Shown: positions 24,255 through 32,043 of the stretch, in pieces
Layout: each line of letters opens with the position of its first letter
Position numbering within the stretch: position 1 is the first letter of the stretch
Assembly (NCBI GenBank): GCA_958437495.1
Contig: CAUBOH010000014.1
Span: 1 to 64,000, forward strand
Length of the DNA stretch: 64,000 nt
Direction: 5' to 3'
Source of the DNA: an uncultured Collinsella sp.
Lineage (GTDB): Bacteria > Actinomycetota > Coriobacteriia > Coriobacteriales > Coriobacteriaceae
Made by a program: the position numbers and the translations under genes
The notes under the pieces: generated by a model
What the model was told of the DNA's origin: nothing
Database searches by the model: none
What the model saw: only the letters and a program-made list of their open reading frames with translations

Positions 24255-25823
24255 TTAGCTGGTGTGGCGCCAGCGAGGGTCGGTGAGGGTTCTCGCCACG
24301 CCCAAGCCAACGGGCAAAAACGCCACGATGAGCACCGCGCGCACAAACCAACCGAGCATATTGACCGTGTCGAAGGTGCACATGTAATACATCGAACGAT
24401 ACAGGTACAAGCCCGGCACCATAATGACAATCGATGGCACCGTGAGGGCGATACGTGGGTAGGTGAGCTTGATTTCTGCCAGGCTTGCCAGCAGGCCCGA
24501 CACGAGCGCCCCGATAAATGCAGCCGCCTCGGGAGGCATGCCTACGCTCAGGCCCAGGAAGGGAAGCATCGTCGGCGCATCGACGAGCGTAAGGCGCAAG
24601 GTATTGGACACGGCGCCGATCAGACCGGCCGCCGCGGCCATCTTTACGGGGCTGTTAAACATAACCGAGAAGCCAAATACACCGATAAAGCTCATCAGTA
24701 TGCGCAAGAGCGTAAGAGCCAACGGTGAGAGGCCGAGCGGGGCGAAGTCATCCGGCGCCAGCCCCACACATTCGGCAACCATCCAGCCTACGAGGGTCGC
24801 CATCACAATAATTGACACAGCATACGAAAGACGCTCGATGCCGCTTCGCATATCGAGCTTTGCGATGTCGAGGCCTGCCGTAATAAGGGGAAAGCCGGGA
24901 ATCACAAAGAGCATGGCGCCAATATAGCCTTCTTGGTGCGACATTGCCCCCGGAATGACCTGGCCAAGGCCGAGCAACGCCAGCAAATACGAGATGCAGG
25001 CTAGCGCGACGCCAATCGTCAAAGCGCTAAACTGGCCGAGGCCCTGTTTGAGGATATGAGAGCGGGCAAAGTTGCCGACGCCCGCGCCCACGAACGCACA
25101 TGCCATCTCAATGGGACCCCCACCAAGTAAAAAGACAAAGGCGCCACAGGCGCAGGCCGCCGCAAGGCCCTGTTGCCAAGGTGCGTAATCAGGTTTTGAG
25201 CTCTCTACGGTCTTGAGCATCTCGTGATACTCATGCACCGTAAAACGACGGCCATAGGTCTCGATTTCCTTTAGGAAGCTCTCCATCATCCAAATGCGAT
25301 GGGTATTGACGCCCGTTGTGGGCAGGCTGACGACCTCGTTAAAGCAGTGGCCGCCTTCGATGCAGGTACACTCAAACGACAGGAGACTTAAGTCAACGTG
25401 GATGGTAACACCGAGTACGGCGGCGACGCGATTCATGGTATCGCGTACACGCCAGGCACCCGTTCCGCTCGCGAGCATAAGCATACCGGTGCGGCAAATG
25501 ATGGATGATTTGTCGGTAAGCGGTGCATCGACGGCAAGCTCATCGCCCGCGGTCACGATCTGGCGCCAGTCAGTTTTCATATGGAGCGCGCCGGCACGGA
25601 CACCGTGGTGCATGGGGGCTCTCGAAAGCAGTGAGTCAGGGCGCGAAGGCTGTGGGGGTTCCGTCGATTCATCCTCAACCTCATCAGCCTCTTCATCGAC
25701 CAGATCAAAGGAATCAAGCGGCGCTGGCTCGCGACGGTCGATTAGCTCCTCGTTCTCATCATCAAAGTAATTGAACTGATCGAGCATGTCCTCTTCGATC
25801 GCGCGCTCGCTCGCATCGTCCAT
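24255..25823 (-). CDS. Threonine/serine exporter family protein (ThrE-like)
   Basis: A 522-aa membrane protein in which the two halves of the ThrE family are joined. The N-terminal 90 residues are very acidic. A soluble DUF1212-like domain (about 95-215) with CRTGMLMLASGTGAWRVRDTM and CTCIEGGH precedes the first set of helices, and a ThrE_2-like set (about 385-520) follows. The family exports threonine, serine or small peptides. The ATG at 25823 is placed after AAGGGAG. The family call is firm, the substrate is not. Confidence 0.85.
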   Translation of the reverse strand: MDDASERAIEEDMLDQFNYFDDENEELIDRREPAPLDSFDLVDEEADEVEDESTEPPQPSRPDSLLSRAPMHHGVRAGALHMKTDWRQIVTAGDELAVDAPLTDKSSIICRTGMLMLASGTGAWRVRDTMNRVAAVLGVTIHVDLSLLSFECTCIEGGHCFNEVVSLPTTGVNTHRIWMMESFLKEIETYGRRFTVHEYHEMLKTVESSKPDYAPWQQGLAAACACGAFVFLLGGGPIEMACAFVGAGVGNFARSHILKQGLGQFSALTIGVALACISYLLALLGLGQVIPGAMSHQEGYIGAMLFVIPGFPLITAGLDIAKLDMRSGIERLSYAVSIIVMATLVGWMVAECVGLAPDDFAPLGLSPLALTLLRILMSFIGVFGFSVMFNSPVKMAAAAGLIGAVSNTLRLTLVDAPTMLPFLGLSVGMPPEAAAFIGALVSGLLASLAEIKLTYPRIALTVPSIVIMVPGLYLYRSMYYMCTFDTVNMLGWFVRAVLIVAFLPVGLGVARTLTDPRWRHTS

Positions 25824-26012
25824 CCCGGTGCTCCCTTCCCATCGACTAACCCCCATCCTAGGCAGCGACAGCTAAAGGAGACATAAAAGAGACGACTGTC
25901 ATGCGAGCCATGTGCGCAATAGCCGTTGGCTAGTCATTGGGGACGTTCTTAAACGACTAGTCAAACAAGAACGTCCCCAATGACTACATCGATGTTTTGG
26001 CAACGCCAGCGA
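25824..26012. repeat. Intergenic region with a perfect 20-bp inverted repeat
   Basis: No gene is seen between the ThrE-like gene and lysS. TAGTCATTGGGGACGTTCTT (25931-25950) and its exact reverse complement (25967-25986) enclose a 16-bp loop. There is no T run, so it is not a typical terminator. Confidence 0.65.
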
Positions 26013-26151
26013 GCGGGTCGCATTTGTGACAAGGTGACGTGAAACGAAAGGGCGCTGACCTTCTGGTCGCGCCCTTGAAGTTGAACGTCAGATTGTCCAA
26101 ATGCGGCCCGCGCAGCGTCGAGCCGTTACGCGGTTCGTAGAACCGCGTAAC
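26013..26151. repeat. Long-stem intergenic element abutting the lysS stop (copy 1)
   Basis: Long arms GCGGGTCGCATTTGTGACAA (26013-26032) and TTGTCCAAATGCGGCCCGC (26093-26111) enclose a terminator hairpin. GCAGCGTCGAG and a 12-bp hairpin GTTACGCGGTTC/GAACCGCGTAAC (26125-26151) follow, ending next to the lysS stop codon. The same layout is found at 30671-30809 next to dtd. Confidence 0.7.
26048..26076 (-). terminator. lysS terminator
   Basis: AAGGGCGCGACC and GGTCAGCGCCCTT arms on the minus strand, followed by TCGTTT. It is nested within the longer palindromic element. Confidence 0.7.
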
Positions 26152-26154
26152 TAG

Positions 26155-28119
26155 TTAGTACATCTTTGCGCCGGCGGGAATGGAAGCGTCGAGCTGGATC
26201 AGGTTGAGACGCTCCTCGCCCTCCTCCTCGTGGATGGCACTGATGAGCATGCCACAGCTGGGAATGCCCATCATCTTACGCGGAGGCAGATTGGTGATGG
26301 CGAGCAGGGTCTTGCCGACCAGGTCCTCGGGCTCATAGTAGGCATGGATGCCGGAGAGGATGGTGCGGTCGGTACCAGTACCGTCGTCGAGCGTAAAGTT
26401 CAGCAGCTTCTTGGACTTCTTGACGGCCTCGCATGCCTTGACCTTCACAGCGCGGAAATCGCTCTTGGAGAAGGTATCAAAGTCGACGAACTCCTCGAAC
26501 AGCGGCTCAACGGCGATCTTAGAGTAATCGAGCGTGGGCTTAAGCGACGTAACGAACGGGCTCGCGGCGTTGCCGGCCTCTGCAGCCTTGGCGGCAGCGG
26601 CACCGGACTGGAAACCCTTCTCGGGCTTCATGTGCGGGAACAGCAGGACGTCGCGGATAGAAGCCTGGTTGGTAAGCAGCATGACCACGCGGTCGATACC
26701 AATGCCAATGCCGCCCGCGGGAGGCATACCGTACTCGAGGGCGCGCACGTAGTCCTCGTCATACTCCATGGCCTCATCGTCGCCGCCGGCCTTCTCGGCC
26801 ATCTGGGCAGCAAAGCGCTCGGCCTGGTCGACCGGGTCGTTGAGCTCGGAGAATGCGTTGGCGTACTCGTGGCCGGCGATGACCAGCTCAAAGCGGTGGG
26901 TCAGACGCGGGTCGTCCTCAAAACGCTTAGCGAGCGGGCTGACCTCGATGGGGTAATCGCACACGAAGGTCGGGTTGACGATAGTGTCCTCGCCCAGCTC
27001 ATCGTAAATCTCGGCGATGATCTTGCCGGCAGTCCACTCGGGCTTGATCTCCAGGCCCTTCTCGCGCGCGGCGGCAGCAAGCTCCTCGGCGGGCGTGTCG
27101 ATGGTGACCTTCTTGCCGAGCACGTCAGAGACAATATCAGTCATGGGACGGCTTGCCCACTCACCGGACAGGTCGATAGTCTGGCCCTGATACTCGATGA
27201 CCTCGGGGTTGCCGATGGCCTTGTTGGCAGCCTTGATGACGCCCTGGGCGAGCGCCTTCATGCCCTCGAGATCGGAGAAGGCACGGTAGGCCTCCATCGT
27301 GGTGAACTCGGGGTTGTGGGTGAGGTCCATACCCTCGTTACGGAAGATGCGGCCGATCTCGAAGACGCGCTCAAAACCGCCGACGATGCAGCGCTTGAGG
27401 TGCAGCTCGGTAGCGATGCGCAGGTAGCATTCCTGATCGAGAGCGTTGAAGTGCGTGATGAACGGCTTGGCCGTAGCGCCACCCTGGATGGTCTGCAGGA
27501 TGGGGGTCTCGACCTCCATGTAGCCGTCGGACTCCATAAAGCGACGGAAGGTGGAGAGGATCTGCGAGCGCTTGCGGAAGGTCTCGCGAACATCATCGTT
27601 GGCAATGAGGTCGACGTAACGCTGACGATAACGGGTCTCCTTGTCGGAGAGGCCGTGGAACTTCTCGGGAAGCGGGCGAACGGCCTTGGAGAGCAGGGTC
27701 GCGCTCTTGGGGGCGACGGAAAGCTGGCCGCGCTTGGTGCGCACGACCACGCCGGTCACGCCCAGGATATCGCCCAAGTCGAGGGCCTTAAGCGTGCTCC
27801 AGGCCACCTCGTCCATGTCGTTAATACGGCAGAACAGCTGAATCTCGCCAGTCGCGTCGCGGACGACGATGAACATGATCTTGCCCTGACCGCGCTTGGC
27901 AACCGCGCGGCCGCCGATCTTCACGACGTCCTCGGTGTCCTCGCCATCGGCAAGCTCGGCATACTTAGCCTCGATGTCGGCAACGTAGTCCTCGATCTCG
28001 GAGTGCTCGGGGTACGGATTCTGGCCCGCCTCGAACAGGGAGGCGCGCTTGGCCAGGCGGGTGGCGCGCTCGTCGTTGAGCGTCGATGCCTGATCGGCGA
28101 CGTTCTGGTTCTCTGCCAT
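26155..28119 (-). CDS. lysS: Lysyl-tRNA synthetase (class II) with C-terminal tRNA-binding domain
   Basis: Charges tRNA-Lys. The 654-aa protein has an N-terminal OB-fold (about 60-160), class II motif 1 (FRRFMESDGYMEVETPIL), motif 2 (FRNEGMDLTHNPEFTTMEAY) and motif 3 (GIGIDRVVMLL). A normal LysRS would end near residue 500. Here a Gly/Ala linker leads into an EMAPII/Arc1p-like OB-fold (about 545-654) with DFRAVKVKACEAV and LPPRKMMGIPSCGMLI, the domain usually found at the C-terminus of MetRS. This would add nonspecific tRNA affinity. It follows greA, separated by a hairpin. Confidence 0.96.
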   Translation of the reverse strand: MAENQNVADQASTLNDERATRLAKRASLFEAGQNPYPEHSEIEDYVADIEAKYAELADGEDTEDVVKIGGRAVAKRGQGKIMFIVVRDATGEIQLFCRINDMDEVAWSTLKALDLGDILGVTGVVVRTKRGQLSVAPKSATLLSKAVRPLPEKFHGLSDKETRYRQRYVDLIANDDVRETFRKRSQILSTFRRFMESDGYMEVETPILQTIQGGATAKPFITHFNALDQECYLRIATELHLKRCIVGGFERVFEIGRIFRNEGMDLTHNPEFTTMEAYRAFSDLEGMKALAQGVIKAANKAIGNPEVIEYQGQTIDLSGEWASRPMTDIVSDVLGKKVTIDTPAEELAAAAREKGLEIKPEWTAGKIIAEIYDELGEDTIVNPTFVCDYPIEVSPLAKRFEDDPRLTHRFELVIAGHEYANAFSELNDPVDQAERFAAQMAEKAGGDDEAMEYDEDYVRALEYGMPPAGGIGIGIDRVVMLLTNQASIRDVLLFPHMKPEKGFQSGAAAAKAAEAGNAASPFVTSLKPTLDYSKIAVEPLFEEFVDFDTFSKSDFRAVKVKACEAVKKSKKLLNFTLDDGTGTDRTILSGIHAYYEPEDLVGKTLLAITNLPPRKMMGIPSCGMLISAIHEEEGEERLNLIQLDASIPAGAKMY

Positions 28120-28141
28120 AAGTTAGCTCCTCAAACTAAAA

Positions 28142-28170
28142 CGCTCCCCAGGATTCGGTCCCAGGGAGCG
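28142..28170 (-). terminator. Hairpin between greA and lysS
   Basis: CGCTCCCTGGGA and CCTGGGGAGCG arms, followed by TTTTAG on the minus strand. It sits 29 bp after the greA stop and 23 bp before lysS, so it may end greA transcription or attenuate lysS. Confidence 0.75.
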
Positions 28171-28198
28171 AAAACATACCTTTACGCGGGACCGTGGT

Positions 28199-28669
28199 CT
28201 AGCGTGCGATCTTGGCGATGGTGTAGACGCGGGTCTTGCCAGAAGGCGTAACGACCTCGACGGAGTCGCCCTCACCGTGACCGATGATGGCGTGGCCGAC
28301 CGGAGACTCGTTGGAGATCTTGTGCTCGAGCGAGTTGGTCTCGGTGGTACCGACGAGCGTGACTTCCATGACCTCACCGTTGGGATCAATCAACGAAACG
28401 GTGGAACCGATGGAGACGGTGAGATCACCCGTGGTGGCAGCAACCTGGGCGTTGGCGAGAATAGCCTGAATCTCGGCGATACGAGCGGCGTTCTGGGCCT
28501 GCTTGTCCTTAGCGGCATCGTACTCGGAGTTCTCCGAAAGGTCACCGAACGCGCGGGCTTCCTTGATGTCCTCGACGATCTCCTTGGCGTAATCGCCCTC
28601 ACGCCAAGCGAGCTCCTCGACGAGCTTCTGGCGGCCCTCAGCGGTCAGTACGATCTGGCTTGCGTCCAT
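28199..28669 (-). CDS. greA: Transcription elongation factor GreA
   Basis: Rescues backtracked RNA polymerase by stimulating transcript cleavage. The 156-aa protein has the N-terminal coiled coil with the acidic tip FGDLSENSEYDAAKDKQ (about 41-57) and a C-terminal FKBP-like domain containing ISNESPVGHAIIG. Its length is standard. GGGGAG lies upstream of the ATG. Confidence 0.97.
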   Translation of the reverse strand: MDASQIVLTAEGRQKLVEELAWREGDYAKEIVEDIKEARAFGDLSENSEYDAAKDKQAQNAARIAEIQAILANAQVAATTGDLTVSIGSTVSLIDPNGEVMEVTLVGTTETNSLEHKISNESPVGHAIIGHGEGDSVEVVTPSGKTRVYTIAKIAR

Positions 28670-28716
28670 ACGGATATCTCCCCAACTATGATGTAACGAT
28701 CAACTGTCAACAAAAC

Positions 28717-28750
28717 GAAAAAGACCGGCTAGCCTGCGGGCAAGCCGGTC
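28717..28750 (-). terminator. tatA terminator
   Basis: GACCGGCTTGCCC and GGCTAGCCGGTC arms around GCA, followed by TTTTTCGTTTT on the minus strand. Confidence 0.88.
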
Positions 28751-28775
28751 AGGTGCTCACCCCAAAGGGATGGGA

Positions 28776-29045
28776 CTACTCTGCGTCCGCGTCGCCGTCC
28801 TCTGCCTTCTTTTTCTTGGCAGCAGCGAGCTTGGCCTCGAGGTCAGCGATCTCCTTGTCCTCCTCGGACTCCTCGACCACAACGTCCTCGGCCTGCTTGG
28901 ACTCGCCCTTGTCGCCTTCCATGCCCTCACGGATGTTCTTGACGGTAGAGCCAAGCGACTTGCCGAGCTTCGGCAGGTTCTTAGGCCCAAAAATCAACAG
29001 GGCGACAATAAGGATAACTACCCACTCAAAGCCTTTAGGGAACAT
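28776..29045 (-). CDS. tatA: Sec-independent protein translocase subunit TatA
   Basis: An 89-aa membrane protein that forms the pore of the twin-arginine translocase. One N-terminal helix (FEWVVILIVALLIFGPKNLP) is followed by the characteristic FGP hinge, an amphipathic helix (KLGKSLGSTVKNIREGM) and an acidic Lys/Glu-rich tail. The start at 29045 follows GGGAGGAAAG; the open frame upstream runs into tRNA-Pro and is not coding. No tatC is nearby. Confidence 0.93.
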   Translation of the reverse strand: MFPKGFEWVVILIVALLIFGPKNLPKLGKSLGSTVKNIREGMEGDKGESKQAEDVVVEESEEDKEIADLEAKLAAAKKKKAEDGDADAE

Positions 29046-29142
29046 GTACTTTCCTCCCGGAATCAATGCAAACAAGCTCGATGGATTATACCGCAGCGGG
29101 CCTGCATGCAGCTTTGGAATCACAACAAGAGCAACAATAGCT

Positions 29143-29170
29143 AAAAAAAGGGACCGCAAGAAGCGGTCCC
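29143..29170 (-). terminator. tRNA-Pro terminator
   Basis: GGGACCGCTTC and GCGGTCCC arms followed by a seven-T run on the minus strand, directly after the tRNA CCA. Confidence 0.85.
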
Positions 29171-29181
29171 TCCTCATGCTC

Positions 29182-29258
29182 TGGTCGGGTTGACTGGATT
29201 TGAACCAGCGACCCCTGCGTCCCGAACGCAGTGCTCTACCAAACTGAGCCACAACCCG
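29182..29258 (-). tRNA. tRNA-Pro (CGG)
   Basis: A 77-nt cloverleaf on the minus strand starting CGGGTTGTGGCTCAGTTTGG. The anticodon loop is TTCGGGA (CGG), the T-arm is CTGGTTCAAATCCAG and CCA is encoded. Confidence 0.96.
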
Positions 29259-29307
29259 TTAGCTCGACTATAGTAACAAAGATTTCCGCCATGTGCTAGA
29301 GAAATTT

Positions 29308-30204
29308 TTACTTCTTTGGCACTTCGATGCGAACCGTGTCGGAAATCAGCTCCGTCGCGCAAGCCCACCAGCCATTTTGCTGAGCGGATGCCGCGAGATT
29401 GGATGCCGTGACGACGGTGTCGCAAATGGCAAACGAGCAAGCGCCCGACCCGCACACATCCACGGCAACAGTGCCGTCCTGCGTACGCAACCAGTCGAGA
29501 ACCGTTTGGATTTGAGGCTCCATTTGCGCAGAAATGACGCCCAAATTGTTGTGGATGAGTGCGTATGCCGTCTCGGCATCCCCAGCACGCAGGGCCGAAG
29601 CGATCGCGCCGGGCTTGTCTGCCGGTACCGGGTTCTCATCAAAACGTCGATAGGCTTCAATTGTTGAAACACTCGCCTCGCGCGGCTTGACCAGCACAAC
29701 GGGCGTTGCGGGCAGCGCGGGATACTCGGTTGCCAGCACGTCTCCCCCGCCCACATAAAACGCAGGGCTCACATGCAAAAAGAACGGCACATCGGCGCCA
29801 ATACCGCGCGCGATGTCATCCAGCGCAGGATCGCCGCGATCGACACCCCAGAGCTCCGCTAAGGCAACAATGACCGCCGCGGCGTCCGTCGACGGACCGC
29901 CCAGACCAGCACACAGCGGAATGTGCTTCTCGATCGTCACGCAGATATTGGCCTCGCGCCCATAATGCTCGGCCATAGCGGCCGCCGCACGATACGCCGT
30001 ATTCTTTTGCATGGGAAAGTCGGATGCCGGAACCGTCTGGACGGTCAACTCCTGCGCCGGGGCGACCGTCACGATATCGGCAAGACCGACGGCTGCCATC
30101 AGGGAATCGACCTTGTGGTAGCCGCGGTCGTCACGCTCGGTATGAACCCCCAGGTAGAGGTTTATCTTTGCCGGCGCAGAAAGGGTCAGGGACCAATCGG
30201 TCAC
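29308..30204 (-). CDS. ispE: 4-diphosphocytidyl-2-C-methyl-D-erythritol kinase
   Basis: Fourth step of the MEP pathway, phosphorylating CDP-ME; ispD and ispF for the flanking steps are elsewhere in the window. The 298-aa GHMP kinase has PAKINLYLGV (about 11-20), the phosphate loop PLCAGLGGPSTDAAAVI (about 96-112, with P-S in place of the usual G-S) and VCGSGACSFAI near the end. It starts at GTG 30204 after GAGGAG, 2 nt from the veg stop, matching the veg-ispE association of Bacillus. Confidence 0.95.
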   Translation of the reverse strand: MTDWSLTLSAPAKINLYLGVHTERDDRGYHKVDSLMAAVGLADIVTVAPAQELTVQTVPASDFPMQKNTAYRAAAAMAEHYGREANICVTIEKHIPLCAGLGGPSTDAAAVIVALAELWGVDRGDPALDDIARGIGADVPFFLHVSPAFYVGGGDVLATEYPALPATPVVLVKPREASVSTIEAYRRFDENPVPADKPGAIASALRAGDAETAYALIHNNLGVISAQMEPQIQTVLDWLRTQDGTVAVDVCGSGACSFAICDTVVTASNLAASAQQNGWWACATELISDTVRIEVPKK

Positions 30205-30206
30205 CG

Positions 30207-30503
30207 TTAGTGCTCCTCGAGCTGATTCCCGAGCGGGGTAAAGATGTGCTCGCCGCTCTCGGGGTCGAACAGCTCGACCTGGCCGGTAAGGACATCGATA
30301 TACTGGTAGGACTGACGCGACTTGCGGCCACGGCGCTCGTCAACCTCGACGATAAAGACGGCGGGGTGAACACTCTTGATGGTGCCCATGCGCTCGACGA
30401 CGCGGGTGCGGCCCATGTTGGCCTTCACCTTGACGCGATCGCCCACCATATCGGTCAGCTTCTCGTGGATGTCGTCGACGTGATTGACTTCCATCTCTTC
30501 CAT
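30207..30503 (-). CDS. veg: Veg family protein
   Basis: A 98-aa small protein. MVGDRVKVKANMGRTRVVERMGTI and YPAVFIVEVDE-like residues followed by SYQYIDVLTGQVEL match Veg, a small SH3-like barrel conserved upstream of ispE and linked in Bacillus to biofilm gene control. The ATG at 30503 has GGAGG 8 nt upstream, so the frame's earlier ATG (30527) is not used. It is co-transcribed with ispE. Confidence 0.88.
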   Translation of the reverse strand: MEEMEVNHVDDIHEKLTDMVGDRVKVKANMGRTRVVERMGTIKSVHPAVFIVEVDERRGRKSRQSYQYIDVLTGQVELFDPESGEHIFTPLGNQLEEH

Positions 30504-30670
30504 GAACAGGGCCTCCAGAAGGTGCAATTCAAAAAGGGGATAATACCCCTAAGATAGACAAAACTCTAATACTATAGCACCCTGCTGTCGCCATACGCAA
30601 GCAGCTAAAAAAGCCCGGTCCCAAATACGTACCAGACGACAACCTCGCATGACCAGCTCACGTCAGCGAA
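30504..30670. other. Gene-free intergenic sequence
   Basis: The first half of the 306-bp gap between dtd and veg shows no coding potential or RNA gene that I recognise. It must contain the veg-ispE promoter; TAGTATTAGAGTTTTG on the minus strand is AT-rich and suitable. A palindromic element occupies the rest. Confidence 0.5.
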
Positions 30671-30809
30671 CGACCACCATTCGAGCCAAGGTGTCGCGAA
30701 AGAGGAGCGACGCGTACTTTGGTACGCGAGCGACGGTTTGAGCGACAGATTGGCCGAATGGTGGCCGTGCAGCGTCGAGTAGTTACGCGGTTTGGTAAAA
30801 CCGCGTAAC
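30671..30809. repeat. Long-stem intergenic element abutting the dtd stop (copy 2)
   Basis: Arms CGACCACCATTCGAGCCAA (30671-30689) and ATTGGCCGAATGGTGGCCG (30749-30767) surround a CGCGTAC/GTACGCG hairpin (30711-30728). GCAGCGTCGAG and hairpin GTTACGCGGTTT/AAACCGCGTAAC (30782-30809) follow, touching the dtd stop. The order of parts equals the copy at 26013-26151. Confidence 0.7.
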
Positions 30810-31256
30810 TTAAAGGTTGTCGGTGTCCAGGACGATGGTGAAGGGACCGTCGTTGACCAGGTCGACCTTCATGTCGGCGCCAAAAATGCCGTGCGCCACA
30901 TGCTCAACGTCCTGGGCGACGAGCGTCAGAAAGTACTCGTAAAGTTCGTTAGCCACATCGGGCGCGCCGGCATCCGTAAAGGACGGACGGCGGCCATGAC
31001 GGCAATCGGCAAACAGCGTGAACTGCGACACCACGAGCACCTCACCGTCGACGTCGGCAAGCGCCAGATTGGTCTTGCCGTTCTCGTCCTCGTTAATGCG
31101 CAAGCCCCGGAGCTTGCCCCACAGCTTATCGGCCTCGGCGCGTGTATCGCCATGGCCCACGCCCAGCAGTACCAGGTAACCGCGGCCAATCTTTCCCACA
31201 CACTCGCCGTCGACCGTCACGCCGGCATTGAGCACGCGCTGTACCACCGCACGCAC
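30810..31256 (-). CDS. dtd: D-aminoacyl-tRNA deacylase
   Basis: Hydrolyses D-amino acids from mischarged tRNA. The 148-aa protein has the family motifs SQFTLFADCRHGRRPSF (with the catalytic threonine region) and NDGPFTIVLD (the NxGPxT chirality motif). GTG 31256 is the start, with the GAGGAG at the rdgB end as its binding site, 3 nt after the rdgB stop. It is co-transcribed with rdgB. Confidence 0.95.
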   Translation of the reverse strand: MRAVVQRVLNAGVTVDGECVGKIGRGYLVLLGVGHGDTRAEADKLWGKLRGLRINEDENGKTNLALADVDGEVLVVSQFTLFADCRHGRRPSFTDAGAPDVANELYEYFLTLVAQDVEHVAHGIFGADMKVDLVNDGPFTIVLDTDNL

Positions 31257-31259
31257 GGC

Positions 31260-31901
31260 CTACTCCTCGCCCGTCAGCTTGGCAGACAGATGCTCGAGCG
31301 CATGGAAGCGATGGCTAATGGCGTTCTTCTCGTCCGCCGTGAGCTCGGCCATGGTCTTGCCCGGCGTGTCGAGCGGCAGGAACAGCGGGTCATAGCCAAA
31401 GCCATGATCACCGCGGCCCTCATGCGCGATAACGCCTTCGCAGGCGCCCTCGCCATAGGTGACCAGGCCGTCTGTATCGATAAGCGCGACAACGCTCATA
31501 AAGCGCGCGGTACGATCCTCGTCGACCACACCTTCCAGGTTTGCCAGCAGTTTGGCGTTGTTGGCGGCATCGTCGCCGTGCACGCCCGCGTAGCGTGCGC
31601 TGTACACGCCCGGCTCACCGTCCAGGGCATCGACAACCAGGCCCGAATCGTCGGCGATGGCCATGAGCCCCGTCTCCTCTACCGCGGCCTGCGCCTTGAT
31701 GATGGCGTTCTCCAAAAACGTCGTGCCGTTTTCCTCGGGGTCCTCAAAATCACCCAGCTGACCCAACGCCACAAAGCGTACCTCGGGCATGACCTTGCCC
31801 AGAATGGCCTCGATCTCGGTGAGCTTATGGGCATTGCCCGTTGCCACGACGATGGTCGCTGCCGGGTCGAGGGTGTCGATATCGATCTTCTCAAGTGCCA
31901 T
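31260..31901 (-). CDS. rdgB: XTP/dITP diphosphatase (RdgB/HAM1 family)
   Basis: Removes non-canonical purine nucleotides such as XTP and dITP from the pool. The 213-aa protein shows ATGNAHKLTEIEAIL, FLENAIIKAQAA, ADDSGLVVDALDGEPGVYSAR, GYDPLFLPL and SHRFHAL. The start at 31901 (MALEKIDI) is set by AAGGAGG; an upstream in-frame ATG lacks such a site. It lies between rph and dtd in one transcription direction; rph-rdgB is a common pair. Confidence 0.95.
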   Translation of the reverse strand: MALEKIDIDTLDPAATIVVATGNAHKLTEIEAILGKVMPEVRFVALGQLGDFEDPEENGTTFLENAIIKAQAAVEETGLMAIADDSGLVVDALDGEPGVYSARYAGVHGDDAANNAKLLANLEGVVDEDRTARFMSVVALIDTDGLVTYGEGACEGVIAHEGRGDHGFGYDPLFLPLDTPGKTMAELTADEKNAISHRFHALEHLSAKLTGEE

Positions 31902-31993
31902 GACTGGCCTCCTTGTCTCTATAGCAAAACCGCCCAAGGGAAATTGGCCTCAAACCCTTTCCTCTCCCTGGCGACAGAAACCTTATAGTTCAG

Positions 31994-32043
31994 CGTTTCC
32001 GCAGATAAAACCTGCCAATATAAACATCCCTTTTTGGTAGGTT
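31994..32043 (-). repeat. Stop-codon-linked AACCTGCC...GGTAGGTT element (copy 1)
   Basis: TTTCCGCAGATAAAACCTGCC, a 19-bp spacer with a CCCTTTTT run, and GGTAGG ending in TTA, the rph stop codon. The AACCTGCC and GGTAGGTT parts can pair. The same sequence closes the Asp23 gene at 63259-63307. Confidence 0.65.
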
